A stretch of 35,249 nucleotides of DNA. Origin: Acidimicrobiaceae bacterium. GTDB lineage: Bacteria; Actinomycetota; Acidimicrobiia; Acidimicrobiales; RAAP-2. The notes beneath the pieces are model-generated. The model saw only the letters and a list, made by a program, of their open reading frames with translations, was not told the origin of the DNA and searched no databases. The position numbers and the translations under genes were made by a program. Where the stretch lies: assembly GCA_003152015.1 (NCBI GenBank), contig PLZF01000035.1, positions 319-35,567 on the forward strand, written 5' to 3'. Position 1 is the first letter of the stretch, and each line of letters starts with the position of its first letter. Below, piece after piece: positions 8,263 to 15,303 of the stretch.

Positions 8263-8558
8263 CCGTCGACCTGGGGCTTTTCGATGACGAGGTGGAGGAC
8301 GTCACCGTCCACGACGGCGTAGGAGCGGAGCTCGTTCGTGTCGAGCAGCGCCACTGCGGTGCCAGATCGCACCAGGGCGAGCCCGTAGTCGTCGGGCCCC
8401 AACTCCTTGGCCTTCACGAAGTGCTCGACGGCAGTGGCCGTGGCAGCGACGACCAACTCGGCTGGTCGGTACCTGAACTCGTGGCTGGCCCCTGCGGGGG
8501 TACGGACTGTCACCCGGATGTGCTCGTGCTCAGTGGCTGGGTCGGTGGGACTTGTCAT
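8259..8558 (-). CDS. Ubiquitin-like (beta-grasp) protein, first gene of operon
   Basis: 99 residues. The pattern of strand (IRVTVRTPAGASHEFRY, 14-30), helix (LVVAATATAVEHFVKAKELG), short strands (LALVRSGTAVALLDTNE) and final strand (DVLHLVIEKPQ) fits the ubiquitin-like beta-grasp of the DUF2604/YukD type. The chain ends VDG, so a C-terminal Gly is already exposed for E1 activation with no tail to cut. The ATG has a strong ribosome binding site (AAGGAGG). It leads the seven-gene operon, and its stop overlaps the E2-like start (ATGA). Confidence 0.82.
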   Translation of the reverse strand: MTSPTDPATEHEHIRVTVRTPAGASHEFRYRPAELVVAATATAVEHFVKAKELGPDDYGLALVRSGTAVALLDTNELRSYAVVDGDVLHLVIEKPQVDG

Positions 8559-9092
8559 TGCGGCGCCTCCTTAGGGCGAAGTGGGGGGATGACTAGTAGT
8601 CGTTCGGAGGGCCGGAATCCGAAGGGCAAAGCGCAACGACTCTGAATGTTTTTCCGCATTCGCCCCCCGAGTCCTCGAATCGGACGGGAACCAGCGCCCT
8701 GCCGTCCTGCGCTGTCCGGCGCGTTTCACGGGTTCGCTAACTATCGCAAGCACCGCTGTTCAACCCATACCAGCCCTACGGATCCTGATCTGGTCGGATT
8801 GACGATTCGCGAGCTAAAGGCAAGACATGGGTTTACTGAATCCTCTGGAAGACGGGCGTTGCCCTGCGCGCGAGGTGTTGTTGGCTGCGCGTTTTCGGAG
8901 TCTCAGCCACGGACAACGACAGCGGCATAAGTCCAACGTCCTGACTCCACCAAACTCAGTGCAGGCCAGGAGCTCCAGCGAGACGAGGTCGAATTGATCG
9001 GCATGACTCGATCCTTCGCAACTCTGACTGTCTTGGTCAATGCCGAGGCAGGCAAGGAGATCAAGAATTCGGCGACTTTGTCTGAGCCGTTG
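8559..9092. other. Intergenic region with repeat core copy C and an ORF remnant
   Basis: This 534-bp stretch holds the promoter side of the ubiquitin-like operon, including an 11-bp palindrome GACTAGTAGTC at 8591-8601 that might be an operator. It also holds a short copy of the border-repeat core (8820-8850: CAAGACATGGGTTTACTGAA, then TCCTCTGG). From about 8931 to 9090 the plus strand reads coding-like (MTRSFATLTVLVNAEAGKEI at about 9003) and runs antisense into the patatin gene. It may be the stump of a lost gene. I recognise no product. Confidence 0.45.
8820..8850 (+). repeat. Cassette-border repeat core, copy C (short)
   Basis: AAGACATGGGTTTACTGAAT followed by CCTCTGG matches the core of copies A, B and D over about 27 bases. 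The upstream and downstream arms seen in the other copies are not recognisable. It lies between the ubiquitin-like operon and the patatin segment, which is where a border copy is expected if the repeats delimit cargo segments. Confidence 0.55.
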
Positions 9093-10076
9093 CTAGCCGC
9101 GCTTCGCAGCCTCGGTTGTCCGTACCCACTCGCCTGGCTCGACCCCTGGGCCCCCCAGGAACGCCTCCGCCGCCTTGCGACCGTTGTCGTAGAGTTTCTG
9201 CTGGGTCGGCTTGTCGATAGAGAAGTCGGTGGCGTTGACGCCGAAGGTGTCGACGAAGATCGTCCTCTTCTGGACCGTCGGGTCATTCAGGTGCATCTGG
9301 TCATGCCAGCTCTGCATGGTGCCGAGCATGCCCAGCGCCAGACTCAGGTCGCCCTTGACCTCGTGCACCACCTGGTTCGGAACCTGTTGGGCCGAGAGCT
9401 TGATGCCGATGGTCGGCCACCGTGGCGGCTTGCCGTCGGATCGGTCGAAGGAGTCCACTGGGAAGTTGGACAGCATCCCGCCGTCAACGAGCGTCGAGGG
9501 TGCCGCCTTCGGGATGTCGAGTGTCACGGGCCGGAAGAAGAAGGGGATCGACATCGACGCCCGCACCGCGTCGGCTACCGATTGCTGGTCCGCCTCGATG
9601 TCGTCGGAGATGTAGTCCCACGGCAGGCGAAGGAGTCGCCCCCGTGACACGTCCGAGGTCATGACCACCAGTTTGTACTGCTCGTTTGCGGGGAGGCTGC
9701 TCCCTGGGTCGGCCTGGTAGAGGTCGTGGAAGGTATCCACTCCGAGGCCGGACAGCTGGTCCCGGATCCAGCCGTGGAAGTAGTCGCCGGCGTAGATGCC
9801 GTGGTCGAGCCACAGCGACAGGCCCTTGCCGACAACTGGGAGGTGGTCGAGCTTGGTGTCGTCGCGGAACCGGGTGTAGTCGAGCGACGTCATCAGGGCC
9901 TGCAGGTCGGATGCGCACATCCCGGCCGCCACCAGTGACCCGACGATGGCGCCGGCCGATGCGCCCGCGACCCGGGCGAAGGTCATCCCATGCTCCTCGA
10001 GCACCGAGATGGCCCCCACCAGGCCGATGCCCTTGACCCCCCCGCCCTCGAGTACCAGATCCACGGTGTCTGACAT
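9093..10076 (-). CDS. Patatin-like phospholipase
   Basis: 327 residues, cytoplasmic, with no signal peptide. It has the patatin oxyanion loop GGGVKG (11-16), the nucleophile elbow GASAG (38-42, Ser40) and the DGG motif (198-200, Asp198) of the Ser-Asp dyad. The fold hydrolyses lipid ester bonds. Patatins serve as membrane-attacking effectors in some antiphage systems (for example CBASS CapV/CapE) and also as housekeeping lipases. No cyclase, sensor or partner gene is adjacent, so a defence role is only suggested by its location between repeat-bounded defence-like segments. The length is ordinary for a stand-alone bacterial patatin. Confidence 0.92.
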   Translation of the reverse strand: MSDTVDLVLEGGGVKGIGLVGAISVLEEHGMTFARVAGASAGAIVGSLVAAGMCASDLQALMTSLDYTRFRDDTKLDHLPVVGKGLSLWLDHGIYAGDYFHGWIRDQLSGLGVDTFHDLYQADPGSSLPANEQYKLVVMTSDVSRGRLLRLPWDYISDDIEADQQSVADAVRASMSIPFFFRPVTLDIPKAAPSTLVDGGMLSNFPVDSFDRSDGKPPRWPTIGIKLSAQQVPNQVVHEVKGDLSLALGMLGTMQSWHDQMHLNDPTVQKRTIFVDTFGVNATDFSIDKPTQQKLYDNGRKAAEAFLGGPGVEPGEWVRTTEAAKRG

Positions 10077-10115
10077 GGCGTCCCCTAAATCGGTGATCCG
10101 ACCCTACATCCCTCA

Positions 10116-10230
10116 CTATCGCGATGTTGAGGTCGGCGTGCCGGGCGAACCCATCTCCCGCATCCAGAGCAGCAGGTAGGCCTCGAGCCCCCAGCGGCGG
10201 TTGATGTCGCCGAGGTCGACCACCCGACCC
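10116..10230 (-). pseudogene. C-terminal gene remnant (possible)
   Basis: The minus strand reads VVDLGDINRRWGLEAYLLLW and then MREMGSP before a TAG stop at 10118-10116. The composition is protein-like, but there is no start codon or ribosome binding site upstream. It ends about 40 bp upstream of the patatin start. I read it as the stump of a gene cut by rearrangement, with low confidence. Confidence 0.3.
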
Positions 10231-10290
10231 TGACTGGTGGATTGGAGGGGTATACGGCAGACGCTCGACCGTTCGGCCAGAATGATTGTT

Positions 10291-10878
10291 ATGACAACGT
10301 GGGACGACCTAAAGGTCCTCCTTACGGAACTTGCGGCCGACGAGGCGAGGCCTCTGCGCGGCTATCCCATGCCTTCGGTCGATGAGGGAAGAACATCGCC
10401 ATTCCAAATCTCACTTGCAGCATGGGCAGTCGATGTTGCTGCTGAGCTGGACTCCCGCTTCGGCGATGACGTAGTTCTTACCGTCGGAACGCTTCATTTT
10501 CCGTCCCGAACGCTCCGAAATCCAGACGGGTCGATCCAACTACAACCGTCACCGTCAGTGGCAGCACTGCTGACTTCGGATGAGGCAGAGGTCTCGCTCG
10601 CTGGCGATGTCGAAGTTCGTTCTGGTCGGCATCTCACAACGGAGCTACGGGTCCGGAATCGGAAACAGACCGAAATCGAACTCCGGACCAATGGCCACCT
10701 CACTGCTCAGGTCATGGATCCGTCATCTCGGGCGGTAGTAGGAGGTTACGCCGGACCTCAAAGAATGCCCTTGGTCCTCTTTCGAGCTGAGCCTGGTGAA
10801 ACCATCGTCGTACCACTGCTTGTCGGTACCGACTCCTTCGAGTCCACACTCGGCTACGCGGTTCCCCCGGGCCTTTGA
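10291..10878 (+). CDS. Unknown protein
   Basis: 195 residues if translation begins at the ATG at 10291 (TTWDDLKVLL); starts at 10282 or 10237 are also open. Residues 1-90 look mixed alpha/beta (AAWAVDVAAELDSRFGDDVV). From about 95 on, the pattern is beta-rich with a repeating charged strand (VEVRSGRHLTTELRVRNRKQ), suggesting a beta-sandwich. I do not recognise a family and see no catalytic motif or membrane segment. It is transcribed away from the patatin gene and toward the 3' end of the GHMP kinase gene. Codon use is less GC-biased than in the right-hand half of the window, in line with transfer. Confidence 0.65.
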   Translation: MTTWDDLKVLLTELAADEARPLRGYPMPSVDEGRTSPFQISLAAWAVDVAAELDSRFGDDVVLTVGTLHFPSRTLRNPDGSIQLQPSPSVAALLTSDEAEVSLAGDVEVRSGRHLTTELRVRNRKQTEIELRTNGHLTAQVMDPSSRAVVGGYAGPQRMPLVLFRAEPGETIVVPLLVGTDSFESTLGYAVPPGL

Positions 10879-11121
10879 GTCATGGAAGCAGATCTCGACT
10901 TCGGTGACCGTAAGCGACGTACTCCGCTCCTTCCGCTTTCCGTCGTCCCATAAGACCTGCGAAGTAGCAGGAAGGGGTTCAATCCAACGTGGAAGTCTGC
11001 ATCCCATCAGTTGGTGAGACGTACTCACTCCAAGGATGTCCCTGAACGCTGCCGGCTTAGCGTCAGTTGCTCTTGTCACCGCGAAAGCTGTCGTGCGCTG
11101 ATAGAGCCAATAGGCGGCCAA

Positions 11122-12111
11122 TTAGGGGCCACCTCGGACCTCGAGCCCGGTGCTGATTTGGACGGGGAGCACCCGATAGCGCGCGTCCAGCTCCGCGAGG
11201 CGATGCTCGAGTATCCCCTTCGTTTTCTCGGATCCGCTCAAAACCGTTACCGACCCGCCATTTCCCCCGGCCCCATTGACCTTCCACCCGATCGCTCCGA
11301 GGGACGCTGCGACATCAATTACCCTCCTGGCGTCCACTCCCACCAGCGCGGGATGCAGACACCCCTGCGCCTCTGTATTGGCGATCATCGCCTGGCCGAA
11401 TGCCCTGAGATCTCGGGCCATAACGGCGTCGCGAGCAGCGACTGCCGCATCTCGCAGCGGCGCAAACGCCTCTGATCCACGGCCAGCCACGTCGTCAATC
11501 ACCTGGCGGTGAACGGCCGAGGAATCGTGGGGTCGACCGAGAAACACCAGCGTTAGAAGAGGGCTGATCCCCTCCCATGCCGGTAGTGGAGTAAGCCTCG
11601 CCTCAGGATACGTTTCGATTTCGAGGTAGTTGATTCCGCCGAACGCCGCGCTGAACTGGTCCTGTATCCCGCACTCGACACCGAGGATGTCGACTTCGAG
11701 CCCATGTGCTGCGTAAGCGATCTCGCGCCGCGAGCGATGTTCAGAACGCAAAGCTCCCAAGGCGCCCAGAAGGGCAACCGCAACCGCCGCCGAAGTGCCC
11801 GTTCCACAACCAGCCGGGATGCCGGATCGAACGCTGACTTCGACCGCGACATCCGCTGGTGGCGGCAAGGTGTCGATGGCGGCCTCCAGCAGCGGATGGC
11901 GGGCAACCCGGCTGACCCTCGGGACGACGGAGTACCGGTCACCAAATGTCTCCACGTCTAACATCACCGGGCCTGCTTCAACAGTCGTTCGGATCGAAAC
12001 CTCTACCCCCGGCCTCACTGCGATGTTCAGGATCCGCCCGGGACCCCCAAACCAGGTGTCGGTCCAACCACCGTTGTCACAGATCCGGATGGGAGCTGTC
12101 GCCTCAATCAC
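11122..12111 (-). CDS. GHMP-family sugar kinase (heptose-7-phosphate-kinase-like)
   Basis: About 329 residues from the GTG at 12111, preceded by GGGGGAG 9 nt away; the frame opens further upstream only with TTG. The N-terminus APIRICDNGGWTDTWFGG is the substrate-side loop of D-glycero-D-manno-heptose-7-phosphate kinase and fucokinase-type GHMP enzymes. The ATP loop is SGIPAGCGTGTSAAVAVALL, and GAGGNGGSVTVL near the C-terminus is the third GHMP motif. The expected reaction is ATP-dependent phosphorylation of a sugar or sugar phosphate, for example toward a nucleotide-activated heptose. No other sugar-pathway gene lies nearby, so the substrate is open. Confidence 0.85.
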   Translation of the reverse strand: MIEATAPIRICDNGGWTDTWFGGPGRILNIAVRPGVEVSIRTTVEAGPVMLDVETFGDRYSVVPRVSRVARHPLLEAAIDTLPPPADVAVEVSVRSGIPAGCGTGTSAAVAVALLGALGALRSEHRSRREIAYAAHGLEVDILGVECGIQDQFSAAFGGINYLEIETYPEARLTPLPAWEGISPLLTLVFLGRPHDSSAVHRQVIDDVAGRGSEAFAPLRDAAVAARDAVMARDLRAFGQAMIANTEAQGCLHPALVGVDARRVIDVAASLGAIGWKVNGAGGNGGSVTVLSGSEKTKGILEHRLAELDARYRVLPVQISTGLEVRGGP

Positions 12112-12148
12112 CTCTCTAGTCTCCCCCGTCCCGCTCACGGTCGAGAAC

Positions 12149-12173
12149 AACCTCGCGCTCAAGTCGCGAGGTT
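12149..12173 (-). promoter_or_regulatory. Inverted repeat upstream of GHMP kinase
   Basis: AACCTCGCG (12149-12157) and CGCGAGGTT (12165-12173) are perfect inverted arms of 9 bp with a 7-nt loop, 38 bp upstream of the GTG start. It could be an operator or an RNA hairpin in the leader. No T run follows immediately, so it is not a clear terminator. Confidence 0.4.
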
Positions 12174-12222
12174 CCTTCGTTCGCTAAGGCGCCAAGACCA
12201 GAAAAGACCGCCCCCTATCAAT

Positions 12223-12476
12223 GGTTTCGCGACCCAGTATCTCGGTCATAGCTGACCGTCCGCTTGCTATCGTGAGCACCCCTGTCGGCTTCGCCACACC
12301 GGTGGTTGACTGAACCAGTGAACGGAAGCAGATCTGGCCTTTCGGCTCTCTGAGTTGCGGGTTCATGCCCTGAGACCCCGTTGCGGACACCGCTCACAAG
12401 ACGTGGGTTTACTGAATCCCGAGCAACCTCGGGAACTGGGGGATGGCGGCAGAGGATGGCCCATGGCTCGTGGCTC
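12223..12476 (+). repeat. Cassette-border repeat, copy D (long type 2)
   Basis: Very similar to 16860-17115 by direct reading (about 80-85 percent, not computed), in the same orientation: GGTTTCGCGAC, TCGGTCATA, GACTGAACCAGTGAAC, CTGGCCTTTCGGCT, GAGTTGCGGGTT and CCCCGTTGCGGACACCGCT occur in order in both. The shared core follows (GTGGGTTTACTGAATCCCGA onward). In this copy TCCCGAG (12417-12423) and CTCGGGA (12428-12434) form a perfect hairpin around CAAC. It separates the GHMP kinase and DUF6941-like segments. Confidence 0.88.
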
Positions 12477-12486
12477 GCTCCACCTG

Positions 12487-12810
12487 TCAATGTTCGTCCA
12501 GGGTGACCATTTGTACGATGAACGGGACGTGTGCAACATCCGAGTCCTCGTCGCCGACGATCACCGAGTGGAGTCCAACGTCGTAGAAGTCGACCGGCAA
12601 GGAGAAGGCGAACGGGTAGTGGTGGCTGACCCAGTCCGTCGCATGGATCCCACGGGGAATCTCGAAGGAGAAGTCTTGGTGGAGCATCACCGGCAACTCG
12701 TCGACGCGATCGACGTCGATCCCCAGGGTGAATGCTCGTCCGTAATCGTCCGATGCCACCTGGACGACGAGCGCCAAGGCCAGGACGTGACGAAAGGGAA
12801 GCTTCGGCAC
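12487..12810 (-). CDS. DUF6941-like protein, probably truncated
   Basis: 107 residues from a GTG at 12810. The beta-rich pattern with alternating hydrophobics (HVLALALVVQVASDDYGRAF, then PFAFSLPVDFYDVGLHSVIV, ending HVPFIVQMVTL) resembles the C-terminal part of DUF6941 proteins. Those normally begin about 30 residues earlier with a strand that is absent here; an in-frame TGA lies a little upstream of the GTG. There is no evident ribosome binding site. I infer a 5'-truncated gene left next to repeat copy D. Function of the family is unknown. Confidence 0.45.
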   Translation of the reverse strand: MPKLPFRHVLALALVVQVASDDYGRAFTLGIDVDRVDELPVMLHQDFSFEIPRGIHATDWVSHHYPFAFSLPVDFYDVGLHSVIVGDEDSDVAHVPFIVQMVTLDEH

Positions 12811-12974
12811 CCTGATGGAGCTCTGGGACCCGGACCGAACATCGTGGGTGTGCGGCCCTTCGGTATGCCCTCACGCATCCCTGGGCGCCCTTCCCGATGT
12901 TCCGTTGGCGGGGGCCGCACTGACCCTGGGGACCATCCGCAACGTGCCGATGCCGGGCGGTGTCCGCTAAATGC

Positions 12975-13011
12975 CCCCGAACATCCGGGACAGTGACCCG
13001 CTGCAGCACTT
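12975..13011 (+). repeat. 37-bp direct repeat left of the SCO gene
   Basis: CCCCGAACATCCGG followed by a GTGACCC.CTGC.GCACTT pattern. The second copy is at 13857-13893, with 32 of 37 bases the same in the same orientation. The pair brackets the SCO-like gene with about 850 bp between them. This repeat is unrelated to the cassette-border repeat. Confidence 0.7.
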
Positions 13012-13049
13012 TGAGGATGGTCGATCCTCGCACCTAGGATCACTGGACC

Positions 13050-13832
13050 ATGGACGACGACCCAAGGCCGGATCGAGCGGTGCAGGCAAAGTCGATGCCT
13101 GGGCAACCTCGGGTGTCTCGCAAGGCTGTTCTTGTCGCCACGGTTCTCACAGTTGGCGTCACGGCGGCGTTTGCCATTGTGGCCATTCACATCCGAAACG
13201 AGAACGGGAACCCGGCGCCGGCCGAAATCCGAGCAACAGGTATCCCGGCCAGTGTCTCCACGCCATTAGCAAATCTCATGGCACTTTCTCCGGTGCCCGA
13301 TCAACCTGCACCTGACTTCAATCTGACCGACCAGAACGGGCAGAACTACTCGCTGGCAAGTTTCCGAGGCAAATCGGTTGTGCTGGAGTTCATGGACCCG
13401 CACTGCACCGACATCTGCCCGATCATCTCCCAAGAGTTTGTGGACGCCTATCAGGATCTCGGCTCTGATCGATCCAACGTGGTGTTCTTGGCGGTCAACA
13501 TCAACGCGTACCATCTTGAAGTGGCCGACATGGCTGCATTCACCACCGAGCACCAACTCAATACCGTTCCGACCTGGCACTTCCTCACAGGGCCGGTAGG
13601 CACACTCGCGACTGTCTGGAATAGTTACGGCGTCCAGGTCGACGCACCGAACCCAAATGCCGACGTGATCCACTCGTCATTCGTCTATTTCATTGACCCG
13701 AGCGGGCACGAACGCTATCTCGGTTCGCCACAAGACGATCACAAAGCCAATGGCGATGCCTATCTCCCTGGCAATCAGATTGCTTCATGGGGCCAGGGCA
13801 TCGCCATTGTGGCCCGAGGCCTCTCTTCGTAG
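13050..13832 (+). CDS. SCO1/SenC-type thioredoxin-fold membrane protein
   Basis: 260 residues. One membrane anchor at about 26-47 follows a basic N-terminus, so the rest is extracytoplasmic. A thioredoxin-fold domain starts near PAPDFNLTDQNGQNYSLASF (87-105). It has the CxxxC copper/redox pair in DPHCTDICP (C119, C123) and a conserved His at 208 (DVIHSSFVYFID), the three ligands used by SCO proteins to bind copper and help assemble cytochrome oxidase. No oxidase genes are nearby, so a general extracellular thiol or copper role is equally possible. It stands alone and is bracketed by 37-bp direct repeats. Confidence 0.85.
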   Translation: MDDDPRPDRAVQAKSMPGQPRVSRKAVLVATVLTVGVTAAFAIVAIHIRNENGNPAPAEIRATGIPASVSTPLANLMALSPVPDQPAPDFNLTDQNGQNYSLASFRGKSVVLEFMDPHCTDICPIISQEFVDAYQDLGSDRSNVVFLAVNINAYHLEVADMAAFTTEHQLNTVPTWHFLTGPVGTLATVWNSYGVQVDAPNPNADVIHSSFVYFIDPSGHERYLGSPQDDHKANGDAYLPGNQIASWGQGIAIVARGLSS

Positions 13833-13856
13833 GGGAGACACAGGTGTGACCCCTGT

Positions 13857-13893
13857 CCCCGAACATCCGGCTCGGTGACCCCCTGCGGCACTT
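13857..13893 (+). repeat. 37-bp direct repeat right of the SCO gene
   Basis: This is the partner of 12975-13011 (32 of 37 bases alike). Just before it, at about 13841-13857, ACAGG and CCTGT form a small inverted repeat that is not followed by T residues. Confidence 0.7.
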
Positions 13894-13957
13894 ATGCGCT
13901 ATGGCCGTTCGGGGGTCAGTGCGGTGTCGCTGGGTTCTCTGGTGGCCCCAGCCGACG

Positions 13958-13986
13958 TTGACGCCGCCGCTTGGCGGGCATAATCT
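13958..13986 (+). promoter_or_regulatory. Sigma-70-type promoter of the tetR operon
   Basis: A -35 TTGACG (13958-13963) and a -10 TAATCT (13981-13986) are separated by 17 bp. The -10 lies inside the left arm of the palindrome at 13980-14009, so a bound repressor would block it. The ribosome binding site GAGGA at 14010-14014 precedes the ATG at 14021. Confidence 0.7.
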
Positions 13987-14009
13987 GGGTGACTGGTCAC
14001 CCAGATTAT
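13980..14009 (+). promoter_or_regulatory. Perfect palindromic TetR operator
   Basis: ATAATCTGGGTGAC and GTCACCCAGATTAT are exact inverted arms of 14 bp around a 2-bp centre (TG). The site overlaps the -10 box and ends 11 bp before the tetR start. Position and symmetry are typical of a TetR-family autoregulatory operator. Confidence 0.8.
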
Positions 14010-14020
14010 GAGGACGATGC

Positions 14021-14623
14021 ATGGCACGGCTCGCCGCAGCAGCGAAGCAGCAGGTTCGTGATCGGCTTCTGGTGAGCGCCGCCGCCCAGTTCGCCGAGCA
14101 CGGCTTGGACGGTGCCAACATCGACCGCATCTCACTCGACGCCGACTGTGCGAAGGGAACCGTCTACAACTACTTCGCCAGCAAAGAGGAGCTGTTCGGC
14201 CAGGTCTTGGCCGAGGGGTGTCGCCGAGCGGTCGAGCGTGTGGCGAAGGTCCCCGAGGGCGGCACCCTCCAGCATCGGCTCGTGGCCCTGGGGGAAGCCG
14301 ACGTTGCCGAGTTGCGGGACGAGGAGCCGTTCATGAAGGTCGTCGTGCGTGAGGCCATGAGCTTCCGCCCACGGACATATCCGTTGGTCATCGAGCACCT
14401 CCGGCCCTATCTCCAGGCGGTCGAGGAGGTGCTGCTCCCCGGGAGAGAGAGAGGTGAGCTTCGCGGCGACCGACCGGTGGCCGAGTTGGCGCTGCTGTTC
14501 GTGGGGACCCTGACGTTGCTGTACGTGCAGCATTGGGGGTCGGGGGGAACGTGGCCGGATCTCTCCGACATTCCCGCGCTTGCGGTGACGATGTTCCTCG
14601 ATGGCGCGCGAGGAGAGCGATGA
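14021..14623 (+). CDS. TetR/AcrR-family regulator
   Basis: 200 residues. The N-terminal HTH is clear: RLLVSAAAQFAEHGLDGANI, DRISLDADCAKGTVYNYF, ASKEELFGQVL (about 15-67). The C-terminal ligand domain is helical. It sits first in a three-gene coupled operon with a methyltransferase and an HgcAB-like fusion, behind a perfect palindrome that overlaps its own promoter. I infer that it represses the operon until an inducer binds; the inducer (perhaps a metal, metalloid or organic toxin) is unknown. Confidence 0.93.
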   Translation: MARLAAAAKQQVRDRLLVSAAAQFAEHGLDGANIDRISLDADCAKGTVYNYFASKEELFGQVLAEGCRRAVERVAKVPEGGTLQHRLVALGEADVAELRDEEPFMKVVVREAMSFRPRTYPLVIEHLRPYLQAVEEVLLPGRERGELRGDRPVAELALLFVGTLTLLYVQHWGSGGTWPDLSDIPALAVTMFLDGARGER

Positions 14624-15303
14624 GCACCTATGTCCTGATGCGCCTCCTCGAGTCGGCACCGCACCGCTACGACCGCGGCATCCAGATCCTCACGTTCGGC
14701 CATGTCGGTCGCGCCTACGACCGGCTCGTGAGGCAGATCAGTCCCGGTCAACGGGTCCTCGACATCGGCTGTGGCACCGGCGCCCTGACCTTGCGAGCCG
14801 CCGCACGCGGCGCCTCAGTCCGCGGGATCGACCGCGACGCGGAAATGCTGGCCATCGCCCGCGAGCGCATGGCACAGGAGCATCTCGAGGATCGGGTCGA
14901 GCTCGCCGACGAAGGCGTCGCCGAGCTCGACGCCGAACCGGCAGCCGGCTACGACGTGGTCATGAGCGGGCTCTGCTTCTCCGAGCTGAGCCCTGATGAG
15001 CTGCGCTACACGCTCACCCAGGTGCGCCGCATGTTGCAGCCCGGCGGCCTGCTGCTCGTGGCCGACGAGGTGCTGCCCAGCGGGTTCGTCGCCCGGCTCT
15101 TCTACCGAGTCGTGCGCGCTCCGATGGTCGTGCTCACCTACCTCTTGACCCAGCAGACGACACACGCCGCCCGCAGGCTCGCCGACCGGCTGAACGACGT
15201 GGGACTGGCGGTCATCGACGAACAACGCTCTCTGCTCGGCAGCTTCACCTGCCTGGTCGCTCGCAGACAGGATGACCCAGCCGCCCCGGCTGCCGCGACG
15301 TGA
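14620..15303 (+). CDS. SAM-dependent class I methyltransferase
   Basis: 227 residues from the ATG at 14620, which overlaps the tetR stop (ATGA). Motif I is VLDIGCGTG (46-54), followed by the acidic end of strand 2 (VRGIDRDAEML, ribose binding). GYDVVMSGLCFSELSPDELR is motif II, and LQPGGLLLVADEVLPSGF is motif III. This is the UbiE/Methyltransf_11 type, acting on small molecules. Residues after 165 are hydrophobic and basic (ARLFYRVVRAPMVVLTYLLT), suggesting contact with the membrane or the membrane partner encoded next. Its stop overlaps the GTG start of the HgcAB-like gene, implying joint function. Confidence 0.9.
   Translation: MSTYVLMRLLESAPHRYDRGIQILTFGHVGRAYDRLVRQISPGQRVLDIGCGTGALTLRAAARGASVRGIDRDAEMLAIARERMAQEHLEDRVELADEGVAELDAEPAAGYDVVMSGLCFSELSPDELRYTLTQVRRMLQPGGLLLVADEVLPSGFVARLFYRVVRAPMVVLTYLLTQQTTHAARRLADRLNDVGLAVIDEQRSLLGSFTCLVARRQDDPAAPAAAT

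Noticed and set aside
8994-9647. 217-codon plus-strand frame over the patatin gene
   Set aside because: From 9093 on it is antisense to a clear patatin with intact motifs; only the first part (8931-9090) might be a remnant.
9093-10076. CBASS system
   Set aside because: A patatin effector is present but there is no CD-NTase, Cap2-type E1-E2 fusion or other CBASS gene beside it; the nearby E1/E2/JAB genes belong to a separate operon with its own Ubl.
13841-13857. Rho-independent terminator after the SCO gene
   Set aside because: The ACAGG/CCTGT stem is short and no T run follows.
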